Under the pieces are notes generated by a model. It saw nothing but the letters and a program-made list of their open reading frames with translations. It did no database searches and was not told the origin of the DNA. A stretch of DNA of 64,000 nt from Shewanella frigidimarina (GTDB lineage: Bacteria > Pseudomonadota > Gammaproteobacteria > Enterobacterales > Shewanellaceae): positions 1,085,891 through 1,149,890 of the forward strand of contig NZ_RKKE01000001.1 in assembly GCF_003797125.1 (NCBI RefSeq), written 5' to 3'. The position numbers were made by a program, and so were the translations under genes. Below, in pieces: positions 38,106-46,593 of the stretch; within the stretch, counting starts at the first letter, position 1; each line of letters starts with the position of its first letter.

Positions 38106-41100
38106 TCATTCATTAATCCCCATTTGTCGCTTAATATCGAGCTCAAGTTCGGCTTTGGGCATCGGCTTGGCAAAATAATATCCCTGAATAATGTGGCAAC
38201 CACGCTGAACGACTTGTGCAAGCTGTTCAGATGTTTCCACGCCTTCAGCAACGACCTCAAGGGATAGGTTACGAGCTAATTCAATAATACTGCTCACAAT
38301 GGCTTGATCGGCTTGATGGGTGTCAATATGGATTAAAAACGAGCGATCAATTTTCAGAATATTGACTTGGAATGAACGTAAATACGCAAGCGACGAATAA
38401 CCGGTACCGAAATCATCGATGGCAACATCAATACCTAACTGCTCTAACGCGCGTAAATGCTGGCTGGCAATATCAATTTCTTTCATCAATACGCCTTCGG
38501 TAATTTCTACCGACAAACATCTAGCAGGCATACCAGTTTGATGCAATGTCGCAGTCAAAAAGTCGATAAAATCTGGTTGTCTAAAATGCATTGCAGACAC
38601 ATTAACCGACACTGTTATCTCGCTTTGATATCGCTGATGCCAATCTGCACCGTCGAGACAAGCTTGGGTAAGTACCCAACGATCAATCTCAACAATCAAG
38701 CCGCAAGATTCTGCAATACCAATGAACACATCGGGGTTAACCATGCCATCTTTTGGGTGTTTCCAACGAATTAATGCTTCAACGCCAACAATACTATTTT
38801 GTTGGTCAACATCTATCTGAGGCTGATAATACAATTCAAATTCATTGCACAGTATCGCTCGATGTAAATCAGCCTCTATGCGCAAGTGATACAACGCTTC
38901 TGCATTACGTTCTGCTGAATAATATTGAAAATTACCACGGCCTTCTTCTTTAGCATGGTACATGGCTAAATCGGCGTTTTTAATCAAGGTTTCAGGCGTT
39001 TGATCATCATCAGACCAAATGCTAATACCAATGCTGGTCGAAATGAAAAATTCTCGTCCGTATAATTTAAAAGGAGTTTCTATTTGTTTTAATAACTGTT
39101 TTGCAATGTGGTTAATGGTGTCGACGTCTTTTGCATCACGCAGCAAAATAACAAATTCATCACCGCCAAAGCGACACAACAAATGCTCTTCAGACAAACA
39201 AGACTGCAGCCTACTTGCAGCTTCAACGAGTAATGCATCACCCATACTGTGGCCGTATGAGTCATTAACATGTTTAAATCTGTCGAGATCTAAAAATAAT
39301 AACGCTAAGGTTTCTTTATGCTGTTTTGCCGTTTCAATAACTTGGCCCAATCGACGCGAAAACATCGCTCGATTAGCTAAGCCAGTTAACATGTCATTGT
39401 TTGCTAAACGGCGCAGATGTAACTCATTATGCTTACGTTCAGTGATATCTGAAAATACCACCACATAATGTAATGCCGAACCATTCATATTAAACATGGT
39501 CGATACATTTATCCAAACAGGGCATCGGCTACCATCACTGCAATTAAACTCACATTCTCCAGTCCAAAAACGTTCCTTATCGAACACCTCTTCCATGTCA
39601 AAAGGCTCTATAGTCTCAAACACTAAATCGGAAAAAGGTTTGCCAGCTAAATCACTCTTTTTAGCCGCTAGAATTAAATTAGCCGCTGCGTTGCTAATTT
39701 TTATGTTCTTTTTCATGTCTAATATCAACATGCCTTCGGAGGTATTTTCAAATGCTTGGGCTAATAAATTGGCTTCACTTTCAAGGGTTCTTTGTTGAGT
39801 AATATCGGTATACATCCCTGCAGCATAAATTAACCTTCCATTGTTAATATCTACCTCAATAGCACGGCCTTTAATGCGTAACCAATGCCACTGATGATCA
39901 TGCTGATTACGATATCGATACTCGGCATCAATCATCTCCACTTTACCGTTAACAAGGTCCTGCCACACAGATGTGATTCTCTCAACATCGTCTTGATGTA
40001 CTGGGATATCTTCTAATTTAACGTTAATGTGCGTGTCTGGTCCTAATACCCCACCTCGGTTATCGAGTGACAGCACTTGTGTTGATGCATGCCATTCCCA
40101 TAGGTCAGAGTCGCTGCCTTTTAACGATTGACGTAAGCGTTCGTCACTTTCAATCAATGCATGATTCATTTGCTTAAAACGATGAATTTGTCTCTGTCTG
40201 TATAACAATATAATGGCGGCTATCAGCAAAATGCTAAAAATCAATGCACCAGTAAATTGTTGCGAGCGCCACCAAAACTGCTTTACCGTAAATCGATATT
40301 GAAATGGCTCATTCGACCACACACCATTTCTTTTATATAAAAGCTCAAGTGCATACGCCCCAGCGCTTAAACCGGTAATATTAATCTGTGACTGGCCCTC
40401 TAATAGCACGTAATTGCCAGAGTCTGCGCCATCTTTAACCAAACGATACTGTATGGTCATCGGCTTATCATCAAGGTAATCGAGTACGGCAATTTGAAAG
40501 CTAATTAAACTGGCACCGGGTTCTACTTGCGACAATTGACTTGGAATGAGATAAACCTCGGTATTGTTTTCATAAAACACCGATACAGATTCAAGTATCA
40601 CTTTGTCATTAACAGTGCGCGGCGCCAGTTTATCGAGGTCGATTAACATTGCGCCGTCTGGCGTACCCACAAAAAAGCCTTTATCAGGATCATAAAATTT
40701 TGCCGACTCATTAAATTCATCGGAAATAAAACCGTCTTTATGGCTATACGAACTGACTTTGCCTGTCGCCTTATTAACCTTAATAATGGCACTGGCACAG
40801 CCAACGATATGATCTGTTTCAGTATCTTGTAAAAAGAACACCACTTTACAATCGATCTTCCACTGTTGATCCAGCGAAATAACCTCATCGGTTTGAGTAT
40901 TAAATTGATAAATCCCTTGCTGGGACGTACCTAACCAGATAACACCCGGTGACACTTGCATAAGACTATTCATGGTTGGGACATTAGTAAAATCAGCAAA
41001 TACATCCACTTTAGAAATATATTCGCCAGAGGTCGTCAAATAGCCAAAATGTTTACCGCCACTAATCCATAAATGCCCAGCATCATCCCTTAATAAAGCT

Positions 41101-42569
41101 TTATAAAAGGTATTACTCAATGACTGCTGCCCATCTGATAAAACTTGTAACGTTAAATCAGCATTACCATTTTGCCAATAATACAGACCCTTATTGGTGG
41201 TAAACCAAATGACATCTTTGTGTAGTTCATCACGATAAATCCCAATAACAATTCTATCGTTTAGTGACTCGCTACCACCGCTCCATGTAGCAAAATTGGT
41301 ACTGACATTAGTCTTTTTATTGACTACATATAAACCACTGGTAGTGGCCAACACAAGATGCTCCGCGTTCAAGGATTCAATCCTGTAAATACTGTCGCTC
41401 AGTGCAAAACCTGTGGGAATAACCATGGTTGAAGTTTGGTTCTGAGTGTTAACTACAGACAAACCACCATCGGTACCTAGCCACACCTTATCGCCTTCGC
41501 TGTATACCGACCACACCATTTCATTATCAAGTTGATAGGGTGGCTTTTTAGAATAATCTTCAATTAAAAAATGAGGTTTACCAGCAATCACCGCCAACCC
41601 ATCACCTGAGCCACCAACCCACAATAAACCATTAGAATCCACCGCCATATCATGAATGTAATCAATGTTGGCTCGCTGCTTAAGCTCGTCTCGATATACG
41701 GTTAATTTGTTATTTTCTGGACTCCAAAATATCAATCCTGCTCGGCTTGAAATCCACAAATCACCATTAAGATCTTGTTCCATTTGATCAACATAATAGG
41801 GAATTTCAGGCACCGATTGCACGGTAAGCGTCTCAATATCGACCTTAAATAACCCTTTCGATGTCAGCATCCACACTCTTTGTTGTTTATCTTGGAACAA
41901 CTTTCTGATGGAATCGTTTTTATCAGACCACGGAAATGTGCCAATGAAGGTTCCATCGGCCTGGTGCAGCTGAAGTTCGTGATTAGTCGAAAACAAATAC
42001 TGGGAGTTGTGTAACTCAAGCGCATTGCGCCAAGGTAAATTGTGGTCTAATGAATGGCTTGGAGATAAAGACAATTGCTGAGAAGCATCATCAAAATAAT
42101 ACACTTGGCCAGAGTAAGCGAGCATCAGCAACCGTCCATCAAGCTGACGCTGAGTTGCCGCCACGCGAATACTTTTATTGATATTAGTCGCATCATTATC
42201 TTCAGGTTTAAGCAATAAGCTGAAGTGATTGTCTAAAATACTGTAAAGATATAACGAGGAATTAGTACCAACAAGCAAATGGTCTTGGCCAGAATTAACT
42301 ACTGTTGTAATCAGTTCATCATCAAGTACCGAGTCAAACCCCACTTTATCAATGCGCCTTACCTTACTATTACTAACGCGATAAAGACCTTGTTGAGTCG
42401 CCAGCCATACGTGACCATAACCGTCAAAACTAATGTCTTGAATAGTCGCATTAGCTAAACCATCTTTGGCGTTAAATACTCGCTGAACAATGTCTGCACT
42501 ACATGCAGGTAATACCGTAAATAAGGATAATATAAAACAGCCTAGGCTTACCAATACAGCTCTGGTCAT
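38106..42569 (-). CDS. Periplasmic beta-propeller sensor with PAS, GGDEF and EAL domains
   Basis: The 1487-residue protein has a signal peptide (to about residue 25) and about 14 two-component-regulator propeller repeats (e.g. GLLWVGGSGDGLAVI), forming a large periplasmic sensor. A Y_Y_Y domain, one transmembrane helix (about 775-795), PAS domains, GGDEF (RFGGDEFVIL, intact) and EAL (GVEALIRWKHPKDG, intact; later DDFGTGYSSLAYL) follow. Both enzymatic sites look active, so it could make and break cyclic di-GMP. The ligand is unknown. It is monocistronic, with AAAGGAT ahead of the ATG. Confidence 0.93.
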   Translation of the reverse strand: MTRAVLVSLGCFILSLFTVLPACSADIVQRVFNAKDGLANATIQDISFDGYGHVWLATQQGLYRVSNSKVRRIDKVGFDSVLDDELITTVVNSGQDHLLVGTNSSLYLYSILDNHFSLLLKPEDNDATNINKSIRVAATQRQLDGRLLMLAYSGQVYYFDDASQQLSLSPSHSLDHNLPWRNALELHNSQYLFSTNHELQLHQADGTFIGTFPWSDKNDSIRKLFQDKQQRVWMLTSKGLFKVDIETLTVQSVPEIPYYVDQMEQDLNGDLWISSRAGLIFWSPENNKLTVYRDELKQRANIDYIHDMAVDSNGLLWVGGSGDGLAVIAGKPHFLIEDYSKKPPYQLDNEMVWSVYSEGDKVWLGTDGGLSVVNTQNQTSTMVIPTGFALSDSIYRIESLNAEHLVLATTSGLYVVNKKTNVSTNFATWSGGSESLNDRIVIGIYRDELHKDVIWFTTNKGLYYWQNGNADLTLQVLSDGQQSLSNTFYKALLRDDAGHLWISGGKHFGYLTTSGEYISKVDVFADFTNVPTMNSLMQVSPGVIWLGTSQQGIYQFNTQTDEVISLDQQWKIDCKVVFFLQDTETDHIVGCASAIIKVNKATGKVSSYSHKDGFISDEFNESAKFYDPDKGFFVGTPDGAMLIDLDKLAPRTVNDKVILESVSVFYENNTEVYLIPSQLSQVEPGASLISFQIAVLDYLDDKPMTIQYRLVKDGADSGNYVLLEGQSQINITGLSAGAYALELLYKRNGVWSNEPFQYRFTVKQFWWRSQQFTGALIFSILLIAAIILLYRQRQIHRFKQMNHALIESDERLRQSLKGSDSDLWEWHASTQVLSLDNRGGVLGPDTHINVKLEDIPVHQDDVERITSVWQDLVNGKVEMIDAEYRYRNQHDHQWHWLRIKGRAIEVDINNGRLIYAAGMYTDITQQRTLESEANLLAQAFENTSEGMLILDMKKNIKISNAAANLILAAKKSDLAGKPFSDLVFETIEPFDMEEVFDKERFWTGECEFNCSDGSRCPVWINVSTMFNMNGSALHYVVVFSDITERKHNELHLRRLANNDMLTGLANRAMFSRRLGQVIETAKQHKETLALLFLDLDRFKHVNDSYGHSMGDALLVEAASRLQSCLSEEHLLCRFGGDEFVILLRDAKDVDTINHIAKQLLKQIETPFKLYGREFFISTSIGISIWSDDDQTPETLIKNADLAMYHAKEEGRGNFQYYSAERNAEALYHLRIEADLHRAILCNEFELYYQPQIDVDQQNSIVGVEALIRWKHPKDGMVNPDVFIGIAESCGLIVEIDRWVLTQACLDGADWHQRYQSEITVSVNVSAMHFRQPDFIDFLTATLHQTGMPARCLSVEITEGVLMKEIDIASQHLRALEQLGIDVAIDDFGTGYSSLAYLRSFQVNILKIDRSFLIHIDTHQADQAIVSSIIELARNLSLEVVAEGVETSEQLAQVVQRGCHIIQGYYFAKPMPKAELELDIKRQMGINE

Positions 42570-42920
42570 AAATTCAATTTATCCTTTACGTGATCAAATG
42601 CAGGCAAGCCCCACACGTAGTAAAAACAGGTTTATCGTCATCCACACATTAATCATCTTGGTGTTGTGATAATTTTTTTCTGCCGCCAAAATCAACATAG
42701 GTTGTTGTCGTTATTCTGGACGATTAAAATGAGATTTTTATAAATAATATTAATGTTTTAACATTATTTTAATAGGAAAGTCACCCCCGAGCTAATCATA
42801 ATTAGATTCACTTTCAATCAGACTAAATCGGCATGCTGCAAAATGTCCCTATAACTGAATAGGGCTTACAAACAGTTATGATTAAGACTAGCCTAAAATA
42901 TCAAAAAAAAAGACAAAAAA
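42570..42920. other. Intergenic stretch without a recognised gene
   Basis: About 350 AT-rich bases between the sensor gene and the lpdA terminator. The sensor promoter should lie near 42580-42700. No gene or repeat seen. Confidence 0.5.
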
Positions 42921-42947
42921 AAGCATCCCGAAATGGAATGCTTTTTT
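42921..42947 (-). terminator. Terminator of lpdA
   Basis: On the minus strand AAAAAAGCATTCC-ATTTC-GGGATGCTTTTTTTT forms a stem with one G-T pair and a long T run, about 25 bases past lpdA. Confidence 0.88.
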
Positions 42948-42969
42948 AAGGCTATTTAGTTCGCGTAAA

Positions 42970-44400
42970 TTACTTCTTCTTAACCGCTTTAGGGTTAGGT
43001 AAGTCAGTAATTGAACCTTCATACATTTCAGCAGCTAAACCGATTGATTCATATAAAGTCGGGTGAGCATGGATCGTTAATGCTAAATCTTCAGCATCAC
43101 AACCCATCTCAATCGCTAGGCCAATTTCACCTAATAATTCGCCACCGTTAACACCAACAATAGCACCACCGATGATACGATGAGTTTCTTTGTCGAAAAT
43201 TAACTTGGTCATGCCTTCGCTGCAATCAGATGCAATTGCACGGCCGCTAGCAGCCCAAGGGAAAGTAGCAGTTTCATAAGCAACACCTTGCTCTTTTGCT
43301 TCTTTCTCAGTTAGACCTACCCATGCTACTTCTGGGTCAGTATAAGCAATTGAAGGAATCACTTTAGGGTCAAAGTAATGCTTCATACCAGCAATAACTT
43401 CAGCGGCAACATGACCTTCATGCACACCTTTATGAGCCAACATAGGTTGACCAACGATATCACCGATAGCATAAATGTGCGGTACGTTAGTACGTAACTG
43501 CTTATCAACATTGATAAAGCCGCGCTCATCAACATTAACACCTGCTTTTTCAGCAGCAAGAGACTTACCATTTGGTGAGCGACCAATTGCCACTAAAACA
43601 GCATCGTAACGAACTGGCTCAGCAGGTGCTTTCTTGCCTTCCATTGTTACGTAAATACCGTCGTCTTTTGCTTCAACTGCGGTCACTTTAGTTTCAAGAA
43701 TAAGATTAAACTTCTTCTTGATTTGCTTAGTGAATACACGGACAACGTCTTTATCTGCAGCAGGAATAACTTGGTCAAACATTTCAACCACGTCAATTTC
43801 GCTTCCTAAAGATGAATACACAGTACCCATTTCTAGACCGATAATACCGCCACCCATTACTAATAACTTACCTGGAACTTCTTTCAGTTCAAGTGCATCA
43901 GTTGAGTCCCAAATACGTGGGTCTTCATGTGGAATAAATGGTAATTTAATTGGACGTGAACCGGCAGCAATAATCGCTTGTTCAAACTGAACAACGGTCA
44001 CAGTGCCATCTTCCGCAGTGACTTCTAAGCTATTAGGACCAGTAAATTTACCAAAACCATTAACCACGTTAACTTTACGCATTTTAGACATTCCGCCTAA
44101 TCCGCCCGTTAACTGGCTAATTACTTTGTTTTTAAAACCACGTAATTTGTCTAAATCAATCTTTGGCTCACCAAAAACAACACCATGGTCAGCAACAGCT
44201 TTGGCTTCTTCAATGACTTTTGCTACGTGCAATAGTGCTTTTGAAGGGATACAGCCAACATTCAGACACACACCACCAAGGGTACTGAAACGCTCAACAA
44301 TTATGGTGTCTAAGCCTAAGTCAGCAGCACGAAACGCCGCAGAATAACCTGCTGGGCCTGCTCCTAGTACGACTACTTGAGTTTTGATTTCGTTGCTCAT
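42970..44400 (-). CDS. lpdA: Dihydrolipoamide dehydrogenase (E3)
   Basis: The 476-residue flavoprotein has the FAD motif VVVLGAGPAGYSAAFRAADL, redox-active GGVCLNVGCIPSKALL, the NAD motif LVMGGGIIGLEMG and the catalytic HAHPTLYES near the C-terminus. It reoxidises lipoamide in the pyruvate and 2-oxoglutarate dehydrogenase complexes. It follows aceF after a terminator, so it can be made separately for the other complex. Confidence 0.97.
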   Translation of the reverse strand: MSNEIKTQVVVLGAGPAGYSAAFRAADLGLDTIIVERFSTLGGVCLNVGCIPSKALLHVAKVIEEAKAVADHGVVFGEPKIDLDKLRGFKNKVISQLTGGLGGMSKMRKVNVVNGFGKFTGPNSLEVTAEDGTVTVVQFEQAIIAAGSRPIKLPFIPHEDPRIWDSTDALELKEVPGKLLVMGGGIIGLEMGTVYSSLGSEIDVVEMFDQVIPAADKDVVRVFTKQIKKKFNLILETKVTAVEAKDDGIYVTMEGKKAPAEPVRYDAVLVAIGRSPNGKSLAAEKAGVNVDERGFINVDKQLRTNVPHIYAIGDIVGQPMLAHKGVHEGHVAAEVIAGMKHYFDPKVIPSIAYTDPEVAWVGLTEKEAKEQGVAYETATFPWAASGRAIASDCSEGMTKLIFDKETHRIIGGAIVGVNGGELLGEIGLAIEMGCDAEDLALTIHAHPTLYESIGLAAEMYEGSITDLPNPKAVKKK

Positions 44401-44568
44401 GATTTCCTCTAATCTTGTTCATTCCGTGTGAAAGACGGATCGGCCCAAATGTCGATGTCGCCAGCTTGAAACTTACGTTTCACTTCCAATTTCTTTCAAT
44501 TGTGGACTAAAAAATTGGGATGGGCGCATTTTATACTCAAATCAATTTGTTTGAAACCGATCACAATA

Positions 44569-44596
44569 AAAAGGTCGCTCATATGAGCGACCTTTT
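44569..44596 (-). terminator. Terminator behind aceF
   Basis: AAAAGGTCGCTC-AT-ATGAGCGACCTTTT is a nearly perfect palindrome just past the aceF stop, with T residues after it on the minus strand. It partly insulates lpdA from aceEF. Confidence 0.9.
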
Positions 44597-44599
44597 GGG

Positions 44600-46582
44600 T
44601 TATAAAATCAATGTACGAATGTCTGATAGTATCGCAGACAAGGTCACACTAAAGCGTGCAGCCATTGCGCCATCAATAACGCGATGGTCATATGACAACG
44701 ATAACGGCAACATTAATTTAGGTTCAAACTCTTTACCGTTCCACTTTGGCTTAATCTCAGATTTTGATACACCTAAAATCGCCACGTCTGGGTAGTTAAC
44801 AATCGGCGTAAATGCCGTACCGCCAATGCCACCTAAACTTGAAATAGTAAAACAGCTACCTTGCATGTCAGCAGACTTAAGTTTACCGTCACGAGCACGG
44901 ATAGAAATGTCAGTTAACTCACGCGACAATTCAACAATGCCTTTCTTATCAACGTCACGTACAACCGGAACCATTAGGCCGTTTGGTGTATCAACAGCAA
45001 CACCAATGTGGAAGTACTTCTTCTGAATAAGCGACTCACCATCAGCACTCAAACTAGAGTTAAATACTGGGAACTCAGCTAATGCTTTGGCGACGGCTTT
45101 CATCATGAACACTAATGGAGTGATCTTGTAATCCGCTTTCTTCTTGGCAGCAAGGTCGTTCTGCTGCTTACGGAATGCTTCCATCTCAGTGATATCAGCT
45201 TCGTCAAACTGAGTAACATGTGGAATGGTTACCCAGTTGCGATGTAAGTTAGGACCAGATATTTTCTGGATACGGCTTAGTGGTATTTCTTCCACTTCAC
45301 CAAACTTACTGAAATCAACTTTAGGCGCTGCAATCACGTTTAAGCCACCAGCACCACCAGAAACCGCTGTAGCAGCCGTTGCTTTAGGGCGTGATAATTC
45401 GTATTTCACAAACGCTTGCACATCTTCTTTCAAAATACGCGCTTTACGGCCAGTACCAGAAACCTTGGTTAAATCAACACCAAACTCACGCGCTAAGCGA
45501 CGTACCGCAGGCGATGCATGAACAACGCCGGTTGACGCAGTAACAGCAGCACTTGGGTGAAACGGCACTGGTGGAGTTGATGGACGATTGGCAGCCATAG
45601 TTGGTGCGGCTGCCGCTGCAGCAGGCTCTGCTTGAGTCGGCGCAGCTTGTGCCACTGGTGCTGAGCTAGCGGTTTCAATAGTCGCAATTAAGCTACCTTG
45701 AGACACTTTATCACCCACTTTAACCGTTAACGACACAAGTTTACCGGCAAATGGTGCTGGTACTTCCATTGTCGCTTTGTCTGTTTCAAGGGTAATTAAC
45801 CCTTGATCTGCAGTGATTTCATCACCAACAGCAACCAGCACTTCGATAATATCAACATCATTGGCGTCGCCAATATCAGGCACATGAATTTCTTGTACTT
45901 GAGTTGTCGTTGCGGCTTGTGCTGCTGGAGCCTGAGCTGCTTGTGCTACTGGAGCGGCAGCTTGTGGCGCAGATGCAACAGGTGCTGAACCGGCTACTTC
46001 TAGCGTGATAACCAATGAACCTTCAGACACTTTGTCGCCAACGGCCACTGTCACTGATTTAACCACACCTGCTTTAGGTGATGGTACATCCATTGTTGCT
46101 TTGTCAGTTTCTAAGGTAATTAAACCCGTATCAACGTCAATGCTATCGCCAACAGCAACCAATACTTCGATGACAGACACATCAGTGTCGCCGCCGATAT
46201 CAGGTACTTTAACTTCAATGACTTCTGAGCTACCAACACTTGGTGCGGCAACAGGCGTCACTGGTGCAGGAGCTGCAGCTTGTGCCACTGGCGCTTCAGC
46301 TTTAGGTGCTGGCGCAGCAGCTTCTGCTTTAGCCGGTGCAGCGTTAGCTGCACTCATCATAGCAATTAAGGTACCTTCAGAAACGGTATCACCGACAGCG
46401 ATTTTTAATTCTGCTAACGTACCAGCAAAAGGTGCTGGAATGTCCATGGTCGCTTTATCACTTTCAACTGTAATGATTGATGCTTCTTTTTCAAGATAAT
46501 CACCAACCGCAGCACAAATTTCAATAACCTGTACTGCATCAGTATCGATATTAGGAACCAAAACTTCTTTTAATTCAGCCAT
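44600..46582 (-). CDS. aceF: Dihydrolipoyl acetyltransferase (E2) with three lipoyl domains
   Basis: The 660-residue E2 has three N-terminal lipoyl domains, each with the lipoylated Lys in DKATM(D/E)(I/V)P (about residues 42, 163 and 273). Ala/Pro/Gln-rich linkers join them. A peripheral subunit-binding domain (ASPAVRRLAREFGVDLTKVSG) and the catalytic domain with the DHRVIDGA active site follow. It transfers the acetyl group to CoA at the core of the pyruvate dehydrogenase complex. The start lies 11 bases after aceE. Confidence 0.97.
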   Translation of the reverse strand: MAELKEVLVPNIDTDAVQVIEICAAVGDYLEKEASIITVESDKATMDIPAPFAGTLAELKIAVGDTVSEGTLIAMMSAANAAPAKAEAAAPAPKAEAPVAQAAAPAPVTPVAAPSVGSSEVIEVKVPDIGGDTDVSVIEVLVAVGDSIDVDTGLITLETDKATMDVPSPKAGVVKSVTVAVGDKVSEGSLVITLEVAGSAPVASAPQAAAPVAQAAQAPAAQAATTTQVQEIHVPDIGDANDVDIIEVLVAVGDEITADQGLITLETDKATMEVPAPFAGKLVSLTVKVGDKVSQGSLIATIETASSAPVAQAAPTQAEPAAAAAAPTMAANRPSTPPVPFHPSAAVTASTGVVHASPAVRRLAREFGVDLTKVSGTGRKARILKEDVQAFVKYELSRPKATAATAVSGGAGGLNVIAAPKVDFSKFGEVEEIPLSRIQKISGPNLHRNWVTIPHVTQFDEADITEMEAFRKQQNDLAAKKKADYKITPLVFMMKAVAKALAEFPVFNSSLSADGESLIQKKYFHIGVAVDTPNGLMVPVVRDVDKKGIVELSRELTDISIRARDGKLKSADMQGSCFTISSLGGIGGTAFTPIVNYPDVAILGVSKSEIKPKWNGKEFEPKLMLPLSLSYDHRVIDGAMAARFSVTLSAILSDIRTLIL

Positions 46583-46593
46583 TTTGTATCCCC

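Noticed and set aside
40643..40888. Small frames inside the propeller sensor gene
   Set aside because: They lie in other frames of a clearly coding gene and have no support of their own.
46005..46499. 164-codon plus-strand frame inside aceF
   Set aside because: It is the mirror of the Ala/Pro-rich lipoyl domains and linkers; composition explains its openness.
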